DNA of 23,412 bases from Spirogloea muscicola (taxonomy: Eukaryota > Streptophyta > Zygnematophyceae > Spirogloeales > Spirogloeaceae), in the NCBI GenBank assembly GCA_009602725.1, contig WELB01000018.1:1149096-1172507 (forward strand). Direction: 5' to 3'. A program made the position numbers and the translations under genes. The notes below the pieces were generated by a model. The model had not been told where the DNA came from, made no database searches, and was given only the letters and a program-made list of their open reading frames with translations. Below are positions 12,638 through 23,412 of the stretch, in pieces (the stretch's first letter is position 1; each line of letters opens with the position of its first letter).

Positions 12638-12653
12638 ATGCGGCTGCTGATAT
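12638..12653 (+). repeat. Dispersed 18-base motif, 16-base copy
   Basis: aatgcggctgctgata matches 16 of the 18 bases found at 22-39 (inverted) and 23221-23238. A further relative (gtgcggctgctgatg) ends repeat copy B at about 12491-12505. Confidence 0.6.
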
Positions 12654-12718
12654 GAAAAGCTGAGAGGCGCCCAGTGTGCCCTACCTCGCCTGCGGCTCCG
12701 TTGGGATGGTCATGAGCA

Positions 12719-12728
12719 CCCCCCCCCC
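12719..12728 (+). repeat. C10 tract upstream of the glycosyltransferase-like gene
   Basis: Ten C residues lie about 130 bases before the first recognised exon segment of the next gene. Similar tracts upstream of acceptors elsewhere suggest it may be part of an intron polypyrimidine tract, but the local splice pattern is not settled. Confidence 0.5.
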
Positions 12729-12856
12729 TCCTGCGTGCACCCGGCTGGCTCGTCGTACAGCCCGAGCCGCGGCAGCAGGCAGAACGAGGCCCCCGCGCCG
12801 CCTCTCGAGCCCCCTCGGCCGGCCATGGCCGCCGCGGGCGCGGGCCCCCCGCCAAA

Positions 12857-15154
12857 AACCTGCCGGGCCTGGACCGCACGCAGCCCGCGGCGGCCTTCTC
12901 GCGCCTCGCGCTCACCGGGCGCTCGCCGCCGGGGTGGGACTGGCGCCCCCGCGGCGTCTGCATCTTCCTCGGCGGCGACCAGCTCCACGCCGTGAGCGCC
13001 CCCGCCTCCGCCTCCGTCTCCGCCTCCGCCCTCGCTCTCCGCCCTGCTCCAGCCGCGGCGCCGCCACGGGGATGGTCATCGTGAGCGCCGCCTGCTGCGC
13101 AGCTGCTGGTCGGCAGGTGGCTCGGTTACAAGACCATCGTGTACGCCGAGGACGCCGTCCGGTGGCCCGGGTGAGCGAGCCGCTCCGGCGCCCGGCCCCT
13201 GGGCATGGTCCAGCTGCTGCGCCACCGCTCGCGTCCGACGCCCGCGCTCCCGCTTGCTCGTGCGCTGCGCAGGCTGGCCGACCTGTACGCCGTGCGCAGC
13301 CGCGAGCTGCTCAAGGGGGTGCCCGGGTGGGCCCTCCCGCGCTGCCTCGTCGTCGGGGACCTTCTCAAGGACGCTGCCGCCGAGCCGGCCAGCAGCGCCG
13401 CGTCTCGGGCGGGACCCTCTGGCGCGACTCCCGCGTCTCGTGACGAGGCTCCTGGCCAGTCCACAGGCCAGCCCAAGGCCTTCCGCGTCGGGCTGCTCCC
13501 AGGCTCCAAGGTGCAGTGCTGGCTCCGCACTTCTGCAGGGCAGGGTGCTGATCGTCCTCATATGCACGGCCTTGCCAGCAGCAACCCACACCCCGATGGG
13601 CCGGCTTGATTTTGCAGGGCGCAAAGCTGGGACTGGGCGTCCCCTTCTTCCTGACCGTCGCTGAGGATCTTCGGAGGAGGTGAGAGCAGGGTGCGACTCT
13701 GCCTGCTCGCCACCTTGTTGCTCGCACCCCACCTCTTCGGCTCGCTCGCGCATTGAGGCAGGGGCGCTGAGGAGGCGTTGCTCGGTGCCCTGTTGACGAG
13801 TACTGGGGCTTTACCTGCCATGCATGCTCATGCAGCCCAGGCTGCAGAGGAGAGCTAGAGTGGACTGTTTAAGCCAAGGCCTGTCAGCAGGAGGAGCTGT
13901 CAGAGCTCGTGGTCAATGAAAGGGGTCCAGTCTCAGCATCTTGCACTGACCGATGCACGCGGGCTGGGTATGACAGGTTGGGGCCCAGAGTCAGATTTGT
14001 CTTGCCTTTGGCGCCGACAGTCGACTTGCCGACATTAGCACGCTTTGCAGCAGAAGACACGAATACAAACATTGCTCGATTTGGCTGGACATCCGGCACT
14101 GTGGTGCCTGTCGATGCCTCCATAGATCACACACGGCCACCGGCAGGGCCCAGAGATGCGGAGGCCGTGGCTGAGAAGCCGCATGATGGCAATTGCGCTG
14201 CGCTACTGAGAACACCCGGGGGTCTGGAGGTGGAGGTCTGGCAGCAGTCACCTGCTTACTCACTTTACCAGAGTTGCGACCTCTGCATCACCACGGTATG
14301 AACTCCCGGGATGGTACAGGAGGCTCATTGTGCAGAGCCACCGATGGTCAAGTGGAGCACTGTGTCATGCCCGGGCAACTTATGATATTGCTGTCAGATT
14401 GGTACAAACACCGCGGAGCTGGGGACGCTTGCGGTTCCGATGGTGGTTGTGCTGCCAAATCAGGCACTGGAGGTGAGCAGCCTCAAGTGACTTGTGGTGA
14501 CTTTCGAGTGCAGTGTGTGCTGTGGTCTGGCTGCGCTCTACCAGATTGTCGGCGTTGCCGGATCAGCGGTGCTGGAAATCTATCCAATCCGGTCACGGCC
14601 AGGACCAGAAGCATTGCAATTCCTTCCGACACCTCCTTTGAATGCTTCCACGTGGCCTTGTGATCAACCATGTGATACTCTGCCTAGCTGTGTTGTTGTG
14701 CAGGCCTTTAGGGGGGCCACCGGCGGGCTGCTGGGCCTTATGTCCAACCTGCCTGGTGACGTTGGCACTGCAGTCGCCCGCGCTGTCAACAAGAGATTGC
14801 TGCGAGCAGCCGGCCACTTGGCTTGGCCAAATCGGTACGCTTCTTCTAGGGCTCGTTGCACAGCCAGGCCCTGCAACTGCAGCATGACTTTCCAACAAAG
14901 ATTGCCTCGCCTCGCTTGTGCTTCTGTGCAGCTGGGCTGGAGAGCAGGTTGTGCCAGAGCTGGTCGGAGATGTAGGACCGGAGCAGGTGGGCCAAGTGGT
15001 GGCAGAGCTCCTGACGGACGCCCCTCGCATCGAGCACATGCGACGGCGCTTGCAAGCTCTGACAATGACACAACCGGAGTCATCCTCCGCGTCAGCTTTG
15101 ATTGCTGAACAGGTGGCGTCGCTGCTTCAGATCAATGGCATCTCAGTCGCCTAG
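12857..15154 (+). CDS. Lipid-A-disaccharide-synthase-related glycosyltransferase-like protein, N-terminus not found
   Basis: It resembles the cyanobacterial/algal LpxB-related family with two Rossmann halves; function unproven, plastid location inferred from this relationship. Exons: about 12857-12991 (left limit uncertain), 13103-13170, 13273-13510, 13618-13679, 13989-14295, 14398-14472, 14704-14834 and 14932-15154, stop TAG. Phases agree and give about 412 residues. Motifs in order: WDWRPRGVCIFLGGDQLHA, RWLGYKTIVYAEDAVRW, LVVGDLLKDAA, FRVGLLPGSK, AKLGLGVPFFLTVAEDL, VLPLAPTVDLPTLARFA, IGTNTAELGTLAVPMVVVLP, LLGLMSNLPG, AWPNRWAGEQVVPELVG and a C-terminal helix. The first Rossmann strand (SNGPGE-type), about 90 residues, was not found between repeat B and the first exon. 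The 5' end may lie in unrecognised exons, may have been displaced by the repeat, or the gene may be truncated. The gene converges with the PI4K gene to its right. Confidence 0.75.
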
Positions 15155-15946
15155 GAGCAACACCACAGCAATCCTGTCCATCTGTGCAGCGTGCCGCAGA
15201 TTACTACCACATTAGACACGATTCATTGTTGCGGTGCATGAGCCAGTGGCCGTTACATAATAATTTGCTTCATTCTGCCATGCCTGCGTGAATTTCCTCA
15301 AGCAGTGTATAGATGCTGCCCAGACTGCAAGTTGCCACAACCCTTGTTGAGTCGGACTAGGCATTCAGCTTCTGAGATTACACATAAATTGCAAGGATGT
15401 GCTTTTCAGCCCTGTGCAGCATGCAGGGTCTGAGTGCTATCAGCATTGCTGTGAAGGTCCCAGCTCTCTGCTCATGGGCAGTGGTGACCACCAGCAGTCG
15501 AGAAGTGCATGAACTTCGAGATTTATGCTTTTGCCATCACTCTTGTTCTCACCCAACGAGGTCACGCCATGGAGTGCTTACAATGGGTTGTGATAAGTGG
15601 TAAGACCATAGTGGCCACCGCTGATGAGCTGAGCCAAGAAGCGCCCACAAGGGAGGTGGAGTGGGGAGCATCTAAGTAGACGAGTTTGTCGAATGAGAGG
15701 GTGCCAACGGTCACACGCATCGGTGCAGGAAACCCTTCTAGGTGTTCAGCTCAGCCAGCTGCTTCTCACTATGCCCTGCTACCAAATGCAAGCACACACA
15801 AGTCTCATAAAAGGGAGGATTGTCTGTCGGCACAGCAATGCCTGCCCCGATGTCATTGCTGCAGTCTAGGAAGGGTCCATATGACATCTTGCTAGTGACA
15901 CAGAGACCTTCTTCGGCCTCTTATTCTCCTCAGCTGCTTCCTGTTG
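15155..15946. other. Convergent intergenic region
   Basis: About 790 bases between the stop codons of the plus-strand glycosyltransferase-like gene and the minus-strand PI4K gene. It should contain both 3' UTRs and terminators. No protein, RNA gene or repeat was recognised. Confidence 0.6.
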
Positions 15947-18900
15947 TCACCTCTCAATACCCTGTTGCAAGTACTGGATAAGGTCATAGCCAGCTGTTGT
16001 CCATTTGTTGTAAGCCTCGACACATGTCTGCCGCATGAAGGCTGCAGCTTCTCGGTCATTCAGTTCCATGTGAAAACGCCGTCGTAAGTTGCCCATGGGG
16101 TCACCTCGACCGAAGCATGGCAGGCCGCTCTCCTCCATGCCACCTACCACCACGCAGATGGCCTCCATGTGCTCCCTTGCAGCCAGGTACCCCTTGACCG
16201 CAAGGCTGCAACATGCACCGACATCATCAACACAGCTGCCCATCGCCGAGCAGCTCACTTCCAGCTGCATTTCCCCTCCACTCGCTCGTACCTCTTGGTC
16301 TACTCTCTTGTGTGGAGCATTCACCAGGGAGCACAAATGAAAAAGTGAAGCACAATCAGTTCTTCCAATTCGCATTACTCCTTCCAGACAACCAGACACC
16401 ACTCACCTGACAAATCTGAGCCACGAAGAAGTTTTCCTGTCTCCTGATGGATCCAGCAGTTGTGTCATCTCATAGCTGAGCTTGAAATCTGCACTCTCGA
16501 ATCGCATATTTCCGCCTGGGGATGTCTCCAGAATGAAGCCAAAATCAATATGTACAATGTGGCCCACTCTGCAGCACCACAAAGGACACAGTCCAGTATG
16601 TCAGTATCAGGATCACTGTAACAATTCACAGCGGCATTTGCTGCAGGCTCCCGCACAGATATTTGTCATGGCTGCACTGACTTGTCAAAGAGGAGGTTCC
16701 CATTGTGCCGGTCCTTGGGCTGCAGCAGGAGACTGGCCACTGCATAACCGGCACTGCTGACCAAGAATGCCGTCCGAGCATCCTCATAGGTGGTGCTTCC
16801 TGGAAGCCCATACTCCGTTTCCCAGACTTCACGGAGGCCCCCATCTGCGACTTCCGCTATTTGAGCACGACTCCGAGTGTCTGGAACCAACTACAGATGC
16901 ACAGGCCAGGTCACCAGTCAGACGTGCGATGGCAAAGCGACTCGTTATGACATGAGTGTCGAGTCTGTGAGCTGTGGGACTGACCTCTATGATGCCCCGC
17001 TCGTAGCCCGTGGGAAGAACACCGTATGGGAAAAGGTACAGGTCGAGATGGACAGCACGGAAAATGTTGCGGAGCAGGGTGATGACCTGCAGTGCCAACA
17101 CGTCCTGGCGACAATCATCTCCAACCTTGAAGATACAACCCTGCCGCACTTTGTCGCCCCTGTGCTTGCCGTTCTTGTCGCTGCCGCTGGCGGTGGCCTC
17201 CATCCCTGTCTCCTCAGTGGCCCCATCCTGCCCCTCCCTTGTTCCAAGCTCACACTCGAAGTTCACCAAGATGGGCACCTTGGCTGCTGACTGCAGAGGC
17301 GTGCTGCCCTCGGGTACCGCCCTGAGCACCTTCAGCTCAGGGGCCGTCGGAAGGTAGAGGTCATCCCCTTCCACCTCCAGCTTCTCCAGCTCCTCCTGTA
17401 TGCGTGCACGCCGTTCAGGCTTGGCCACGGGCTTGAGGATGCCTGATATTGATGTCACCTTGTCAAAGTAGCGGAACTCTCTTTCGAAGTGATCGAGCGA
17501 GGCTGGCTTCAGGCTGTCAAGAATCCTCTGTCGCACCCTTGGCACGATCTCCCAAAGCTTGTTGCTCTGCTTGACCAAGCCCACGGAGGAAGTTACAATC
17601 TGCACAAATGGTTAAGTGTACCTACCTCATCTGCAAAACGACCGACTTGCTCGCCAGCACCGGAGACTGGTTATAGAGGCCCATGAGCATCAATTGCAGC
17701 ATTCAACACAGCTGAGCAGGCAACTCCATTTCTCACGCGAATGAGTACCTGGAGCTTGCTGGCCTCTCTTGTAGCGGCAGGCGGTGCTTCCTCACCCTTC
17801 AAGCACAGCAGTGAGCTGTGTCAAGCAATGTATGTGTAATTTTGCAGCTGAGAACGACACAATGATACGCTTACCGGCGAGCACACTACAATGAGCTCAC
17901 GACTAAGCAGATCTCACGGCCTGGTTGAATCACGGACCAATCAGGTAACACGGACCAATCAGGTAACACATTCACATGAACAGGGCCAGCATACAAGCCA
18001 GATGGAGCACAAAGACTGAGCAAGTAGCAAGGGGAGAGAGTGCAGTTTGCCCAGGCACCTGAAGTTGCCAAATCAGCAGATGGGCAAAAAGGTCGCTGCT
18101 CTGTGCTGCTACCATGAGATAGCCCTCTAGGAGACCCTGCTGGTCGTGGCGGAGGGCCTGTATGAGCTGGGGCATGAAGAAGGTAACCGAATCGGGAGGG
18201 TAGGACTGCAGCACTCGCAGAGCGTACGCCATGACGCGTGGATGTCCACAAAGCGGAGGAGCCAAGAGTCCCAAGGCCTGGGTGATGGAGCAAGGAGCCC
18301 ACCAGGCCAAGTGTTGCAGCTGGCCTGCATCCTGTCGGACCGTTTCCTCCGTGACCAAGTATGGTACAGCAGCCGCCAAGTGCCTTACCAAATCTGGTGT
18401 TGCCTGATGAGAGACGCATTCACCTTAGAAATCAGCAGCGCGCTACTCTGGGGCTGGCTTCTGTGCTGCATCACAAGGCAGGCGGCCTCACCTGCACATG
18501 GGTCTCAACTCCGGCACGCACAGCCCCCACGAATGGGAACCGAACTGGCAGAGAAAGGGCCAGCTTGGGATCGACACTCCAAGCTGTGTTCACCAACTCC
18601 TGCCATTGTTGGCTCAACGGAGATGCACTTTTCGGCCGCCCTTGGACTTCTCTGCATGGCGACGATGTAATGCAAATGTAGGAGGAAGGAAGGAAATCAG
18701 GAGGAGACCGTGGCAGTGGAGTGCTGATACCTGGCAGGCTTGCGCAACAGTTTGACACTGAAGCATTATTGAGGCACAGCATTGCTGGCAATGGGCAGAC
18801 AATATGATAGAGGGGCTGACTTGAGGGGGTTGATCCAGGTGTCAACTCGATCAGCTTCATGCGTGCATAGCAAGAGCAGAAGCTCCCAGTACTGAGTGGA

Positions 18901-21900
18901 CCTGCTACTGAAGGGTAGAATGCTTTGTGCAAACCCCGTGCCCTGCAGTGAAGGGGATGCATCAGCGTGGGGTACAACTTCGAAGCCATCAGGACCGAGC
19001 ATATTTTTTTCCAGGCAGTGGTCACCTTGCTGTTTGACGACCCTTGCAGGTACTTGGCTCTCGGGAGAAGCTTCATGAAAGTCAACAGAGGCTGTGCTTC
19101 TAGTGCAGAGCGCCCGTGTTCTGGCCACTCGTACCACGTTGGGACGCCATTGAAGTGCTCAAGACCCGCCCTGCTGACAAAACCACCACAACTTAGCCTT
19201 GTAAGAGGCTGCAGGGTCCTCTTGATAATGCAGACCAGCAATCAGGCGGTGAAGAGTGAAGCACCTGCACACTTTCTCCAGGAGCAGGTCTTGCAAGGGA
19301 GAGAGCACTGGAGATGTCATTGCCAGGCGCAAAGCAAGCTGGAGAAATGTAAAGATTGCGCCAGAGGCGGCTGGATGTCTTGTCAAGCACTCGGGACGCT
19401 GCAGAGCCACATGCACCAGTCGTTCTACTGCGGCCACCTCCTCGTTTGTTGTACCTGATGCCACCTGCTCATGACATCCAACTTCAGCACTCACAACTGG
19501 GTACAGAACACGCCATCGCACAGAGTAGAGGGTACATCACTTGTTGCAAGTCACCTGCAGCCTATCAATGATATAGGAGAGCCACAGGTGGTGCACGGCA
19601 AACTCCTCCACTGGATCACGACGTGGAGGCGTGTCTGGAAAGCCAGGCGTAAGTTGGGGCCGCAGGGCTGCACGAGGGCCGCAGGCAGCAGCACTGCAAG
19701 AAAATATCCCCAAGCAAGCCCGCTGCGTCCAAAGTAGGGCCTGTGCTGATTCGGCGGCAATTTGAGGTGCCAGTGACGGTTGTGCAGCGGAAAGCCACGC
19801 CCAAGTCAAAACGCCAGCCTCCATGGCCTCAAACGCAAATATTTGGGCTGGTGCCCAGCACAGGGCACGGACTGCTCCTGCCACCTCGGCCCTGTCCAAC
19901 TGAGCCGCAACGAGTGTGTCAGTGGCAAGTACTCGACGATGGATGACAGTACCGAAAAATTGCTGGAAAGCAAAGCTGGAGACTCAGGCTCACCCCATCC
20001 GAAGCAATCAGCGCCGAGATGCGTAGGCAGGCGTCTCGGAACGTGCTTATGTCCAGACTTTCCCCCTGGTTTGCTCTCTGAGCAAGATGCGGCACTTGCT
20101 GTGTAAGGCTGTCCTGTAGGCGTCTGCAGAGACTAGTCGTGGAGTTGCCAAGGAGTGGCAGCAGGCGGGCCATTCCTGCCACTTCACCTCGGTGCTGGTT
20201 CTTGATTGTACCCGACAGAAGGCTTGCAGCTAGCATGCTCTTCAGACTGACCGAGTTGGGCCCCCAAGTACTTCCTGTACACAGATTGCTGGGCTTGTCA
20301 GGGCATCAGATCTACCTGCCCAACTTCCAACATAAGTTGCCCAACCAAAATTTGTGCCTGTGCCTTTGTCTGGGTGCCAGATCAACCTGCTGATGCTGGC
20401 GTCGTGAGGCCTGCAACAGGTAGTGTCTGAAATGTCCAAGTCAATTGCAAGCGAGGAAGAAGGCTCAGCAGCTCGCTGCTGCCCAAGCTCCCACCTGCCC
20501 ATACATCTGTTGCTCTTGACAAATGCTCCTGCATTGCTAAAACGCTTCGTCAGGCAATACAGAAGGACAACCACAGGGTGGCTGGCGTATCTATAGCACA
20601 CTTAGAGCACTTCCTTCCAGGGACTGTGTCAGTAACAAACCTGGAGGAGGCTCAAGGTCGAGTAAGGGGCCAGGTCCAATGCTCGAGTAACCCAGTCAGA
20701 GACGAGGCCTTGACATGATTTACGGACTGCTGCAGATGCATCAGGATCCTTTGCAGACTTTGCCAATAGGTTGACCATGCAGTCCCAGCACTGCCCCTCC
20801 CAGAGTACCTTGAAGGCAGTGGGAAAAGGACAAAAGTGTCAGGTTGCCCCCAATAGCTACTATGCAGCAAGCTGCAAGTGCAGGTCAGAGATGTATATGA
20901 GCTGAAGTATGAGCGGACAGGCTCTCACTTCTGAGTGCCTGCTCCGGAGCTGGCTAAGGCAGGACCCAACCAGGCTGCGCACTGAGTCCACTTCGGTCAA
21001 ATGGGCTTCCATCAGAAAGCATGCATGCAGTCTCATGACTGATCTGCTCCCTTGGGGAACACCGTTTGCCCTTCCTTGCAACTCCTGTGGATCTTGCAGA
21101 TGTTGAGCTCATTGCCTCGTCCAATCACAGGGCTAGTCATAGGCTCGGCATGCAAGCTTTCCCCCAAGCAAGCCTGTCTGTTTCAAGTGTTCAGGCTGGC
21201 AGATGTGATGGCAAACAACGTCTTACACTCACCGACAAGGCAAGTGCAGTCTCGAAAGCATGTCCTGCGATGGCCACCCTGCACTGCACCTCGCTGCGTT
21301 GCGTAGAGGAATCTAAGTACGAGAAAGCAAAGCAAAGAGCACTTTCTTGTTTCCTATCTTTGTTGTCATCTTCGCTTTCCAAAAGGCCGCAAGTACATTC
21401 AATCCGTAGCGCTTCCAAGAGAGATGCCGCCAAAAGGAAGTTGGCTTTTGCACCTGCACTGCTCATGGTAGTCCATCAAATTTGCAAGCCACACGGTGCA
21501 CGATAGCAGATGCCAGCCCCACCCGAAAGCCTGCCCTGAGCCGTATGCAATGGGGAGCTTGACCAACATCATACTGTGGGTATCACGTGCATGGGTTCAT
21601 CTGCCTTGTCCAATAAATCACATACTAGAGAGGCTGGCAGCAGTAGAAGTTGATATAGATCCCCCAAGAGCAGCAGCGAGAAGCTCGCAGTCTTCTGAGG
21701 TAGCTCTGTGCTTCCTGCCTTTCCAGCGGCTTTTGTCTTTGTGGGTTGAGAGACCTAAATCGCTTTCGCTCCAGCGCCACAAGCCACCACTCTGCAAACC
21801 ATCAGCACGAGCATCAACACAACCAGCCAATTGGGTCACATCATCATGCAGTAAGCACATTTGGCAGCATGTGAGAGATGTCCTGCAGCTTGCAGCGCCC

Positions 21901-23396
21901 CTTATTTAGCCCTGTACACACTCTGAGATAAACCACGATTTGCAAGTGTGGACAGACTGCAGTACCTCCAAGGTCCTTTACTTTGTGAGCCCTGAAGCTG
22001 AAAAGGTTCTGGGACTGGATCCTGAAGCTGCTACTTGATACAAGATGACGCACTTGCTGCCATTGACTTGAAGATGCCTGCTGAGTCATGACTGTTTACA
22101 TCTGCAATATGTTGATCACTTCTCTTCTAGTCATCCCAGGGTAATATAACGGGATAGTTTCACTTATGGCACTTATGTCAAGGAATACTTTTGTACCTGA
22201 GTGCCCATGAGCGAGGGTGATGCCGACGCTATTGGCAGGAGGGATGAAGCCCACTCAGCTGGCCATGAGGAAGATGGGGCATGCTTGCCAGCAGCTTCTG
22301 ATGGTTTGACTCGGAGGATGTGCCAGGCTAGTGCAATGCTGTACCAGAGACTTCGAAAGTGCTTCACGAGAGAAGAGTCCATGTCCTGCTTTCAGACAAT
22401 CACCACCTTCCTGTTATTGACGATATTAATCCCTTATGCACTTGCTAAGTGGCAAGCACCTTGGATGGACATGTTTGCAGGCCAGAATCAAGGATGCAAT
22501 GTACACTACGCTGGAAGCAGCACGCATGGGACTCAGTCGCTTGTCCCGATAGTCAGCGACTGCATTGCACGTAGTGCTGCAGCTGCGGTTGTGGCGAAGC
22601 AGCAGCAGAGGCATCTGTATGCGAGCCCTCTGGTGCTTCAAGAGGGCACTGGGAAGCTGGGGAAGATTGCACACGTGACTAGGGCGAAAGTCTCTGCATA
22701 TGTTGGCAATTGCGGGCAGAAGCTGCGCCAGACGTTCCGCAGCAGCTCTGGCGCAAGGATCCGCGGCACGCAGGGATGCACAAGCAAGACTGAGCAACTG
22801 CATGTCCTGTTATAGAGAGGGGAGGAACGGGAGTATGAGGACAGGGCAGGAGCAAGGAGCTTGGGTGCAGAGGCCAGGACGACGACCTAGGGTGCGACAA
22901 GCGGGTTGCTGACCTTCCCGGTTCCATCTCTGCGGCAAGGGCAAGGAGACGATGCCGGAAGTCTGCTCTCGTGTGCGGGTCCTTCAGCTCAGAGGCCATC
23001 AGCGCCAGTGCTCGGGGGATTGGCTGCGGGTGACAGTCACGGTATGCTTAGGGAAAGGATGAGGCTCTCCCAAAGGCGGCATGTGTGGAAAGGGCTTGGT
23101 GGGGACGAGGGATGAAGCATTGGCACCGCTGTGGCACTCTAGAAGCAGCTGGACGCGGTGATCCTACCGGGGCCGCCTCACTCAGCCCTGCAGGGTGGAG
23201 CTCTGGCTGGTGCAGAAAGTAGAATGCGGCTGCTGATAAGAGTGGAGGGGTTCTCCAGAGAGTGGGGGGTGCGGGAGCGTGCTACCTCGGCGCTGCCGGC
23301 GGGGGTGGCAGTGAAGCGCCAGAAGAGCAGCGCCGACACCTCGCGGTACGCGTCCGCTTGGCCGGTGCAGGCCAGGCGGGCCAGCGCCATGAGGAG
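15947..23396 (-). CDS. PI4KA: Phosphatidylinositol 4-kinase alpha, 5' partial
   Basis: Makes PI4P from phosphatidylinositol and ATP, chiefly at the plasma membrane; plant-type PI4Kalpha1. Minus-strand exons, 5' to 3': 23396-23286, 23023-22914, 22797-22675, 22385-22197, 21791-21626, 21453-21233, 21084-20929, 20808-20641, 20528 to about 20450, an unresolved part, about 20246-19994, 19962-19555, 19464-19265, 19170-19026, 18942-18821, 18651-18492, 18403-18059, 17796-17749, 17599-16985, 16890-16682, 16568-16407 and 16205-15947. Almost all phases agree; the junctions 22914/22797 and about 20450-20250 do not yet. About 1,400 C-terminal residues are present; plant homologues have about 2,000. Seen: SSLVKHFRSLWYSIAL, the helical (PIK) region with HPRVMAYALRVLQSYPPDSV, then the kinase domain with IFKVGDDCRQDVLALQ (ATP lysine), DRHNGNLLFD (catalytic loop), VHIDFGFILE (metal-binding DFG) and the end NKWTTAGYDLIQYLQQGIER. 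The first third lies beyond the right edge. Confidence 0.93.
17931..17966 (+). repeat. 18-base tandem duplication in a PI4K intron
   Basis: cacggaccaatcaggtaa occurs twice in perfect tandem at 17931-17948 and 17949-17966, inside the intron 17797-18058 of the minus-strand kinase gene. It is probably neutral slippage. Confidence 0.9.
20247..20450 (-). other. Unresolved splice region of the PI4K gene
   Basis: Between the exon that starts at 20528 (EHLSRATDVWAGGSLGSSEL) and the exon ending at 19994 (GTIKNQHRGEVAGMARLL), the plant proteins carry an Ala-rich loop and an EVLG-type segment. Candidate pieces here are GTGTNFGWATYVGSWAG (about 20290-20345) and EVLGGPTRS (about 20250-20278, after an acceptor). 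Their phases could not be made consistent by hand. The exons are probably real, but the borders are not known. Confidence 0.45.
23221..23238 (+). repeat. Dispersed 18-base motif, copy 3
   Basis: agaatgcggctgctgata is identical to the minus-strand reading of 39-22. It lies in the PI4K intron 23024-23285, 47 bases after the donor in gene sense. Read in the sense of its host gene, it has the same orientation as the copy in the GlnT intron. Confidence 0.6.
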
Positions 23397-23400
23397 CTGC

Positions 23401-23412
23401 GGGGGGGGGGGG
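23401..23412. repeat. G12 tract at the right edge
   Basis: On the minus strand this is a C12 tract directly before the acceptor gcag of the first visible PI4K exon, so it is that intron's polypyrimidine tract. It probably marks an assembly break, as does the C tract at position 1. Confidence 0.75.

Noticed and set aside
17626-17672. Possible small extra PI4K exon between 17749 and 17599 (minus strand)
   Set aside because: It has good acceptor and donor signals, but its phase does not fit the flanking exons, which join directly in frame without it.

Overview
The window is nuclear DNA of a green alga, most likely a trebouxiophyte or another core chlorophyte. The evidence is GC-rich exons cut by many introns of roughly 100-300 bases, a plant-type phosphatidylinositol 4-kinase alpha, a cytosolic HSP70 ending in EEVD, and a glycosyltransferase-like protein of cyanobacterial type. 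Species cannot be read from the sequence. The window starts in a C tract and ends in a G tract, and each end cuts a gene just upstream of a splice acceptor. It is therefore probably one whole contig broken at homopolymers.

Layout. (1) 94-3661, plus strand: a type III (GlnT-like) glutamine synthetase, lacking only its first exon, in 11 visible exons that join in frame; two of its introns appear to be GC-AG. (2) 3662-5117: spacer and HSP70 upstream region. (3) 5118-8631, plus strand: a complete cytosolic HSP70 of 653 residues in nine exons. (4) 8632-12535: repeat-rich accessory DNA. Two diverged direct copies of a ~930-base repeat flank the frameshifted remains of a non-LTR-type retroelement C-terminus. 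A second, short copy of that element's end lies tail-to-tail with it and forms a long inverted repeat. (5) 12857-15154, plus strand: a lipid-A-disaccharide-synthase-related glycosyltransferase-like gene whose N-terminal part was not found. (6) 15155-15946: convergent intergenic space. (7) 15947-23396, minus strand: PI4K alpha, about 1,400 C-terminal residues in about 22 exons, with the start beyond the right edge.

The four genes are ordinary neighbours and show no sign of being one pathway: nitrogen assimilation or gamma-glutamyl transfer, protein folding, a putative plastid glycosyltransferase, and plasma-membrane phosphoinositide synthesis. The unusual content lies in the repeats: the ~930-base family, a ~40-base motif with a small hairpin (one copy upstream of HSP70), an 18-base motif found inverted near both ends, and the retroelement hairpin. 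Exon boundaries were derived by hand from splice signals, reading-frame phase and remembered family sequence patterns; no search was run.
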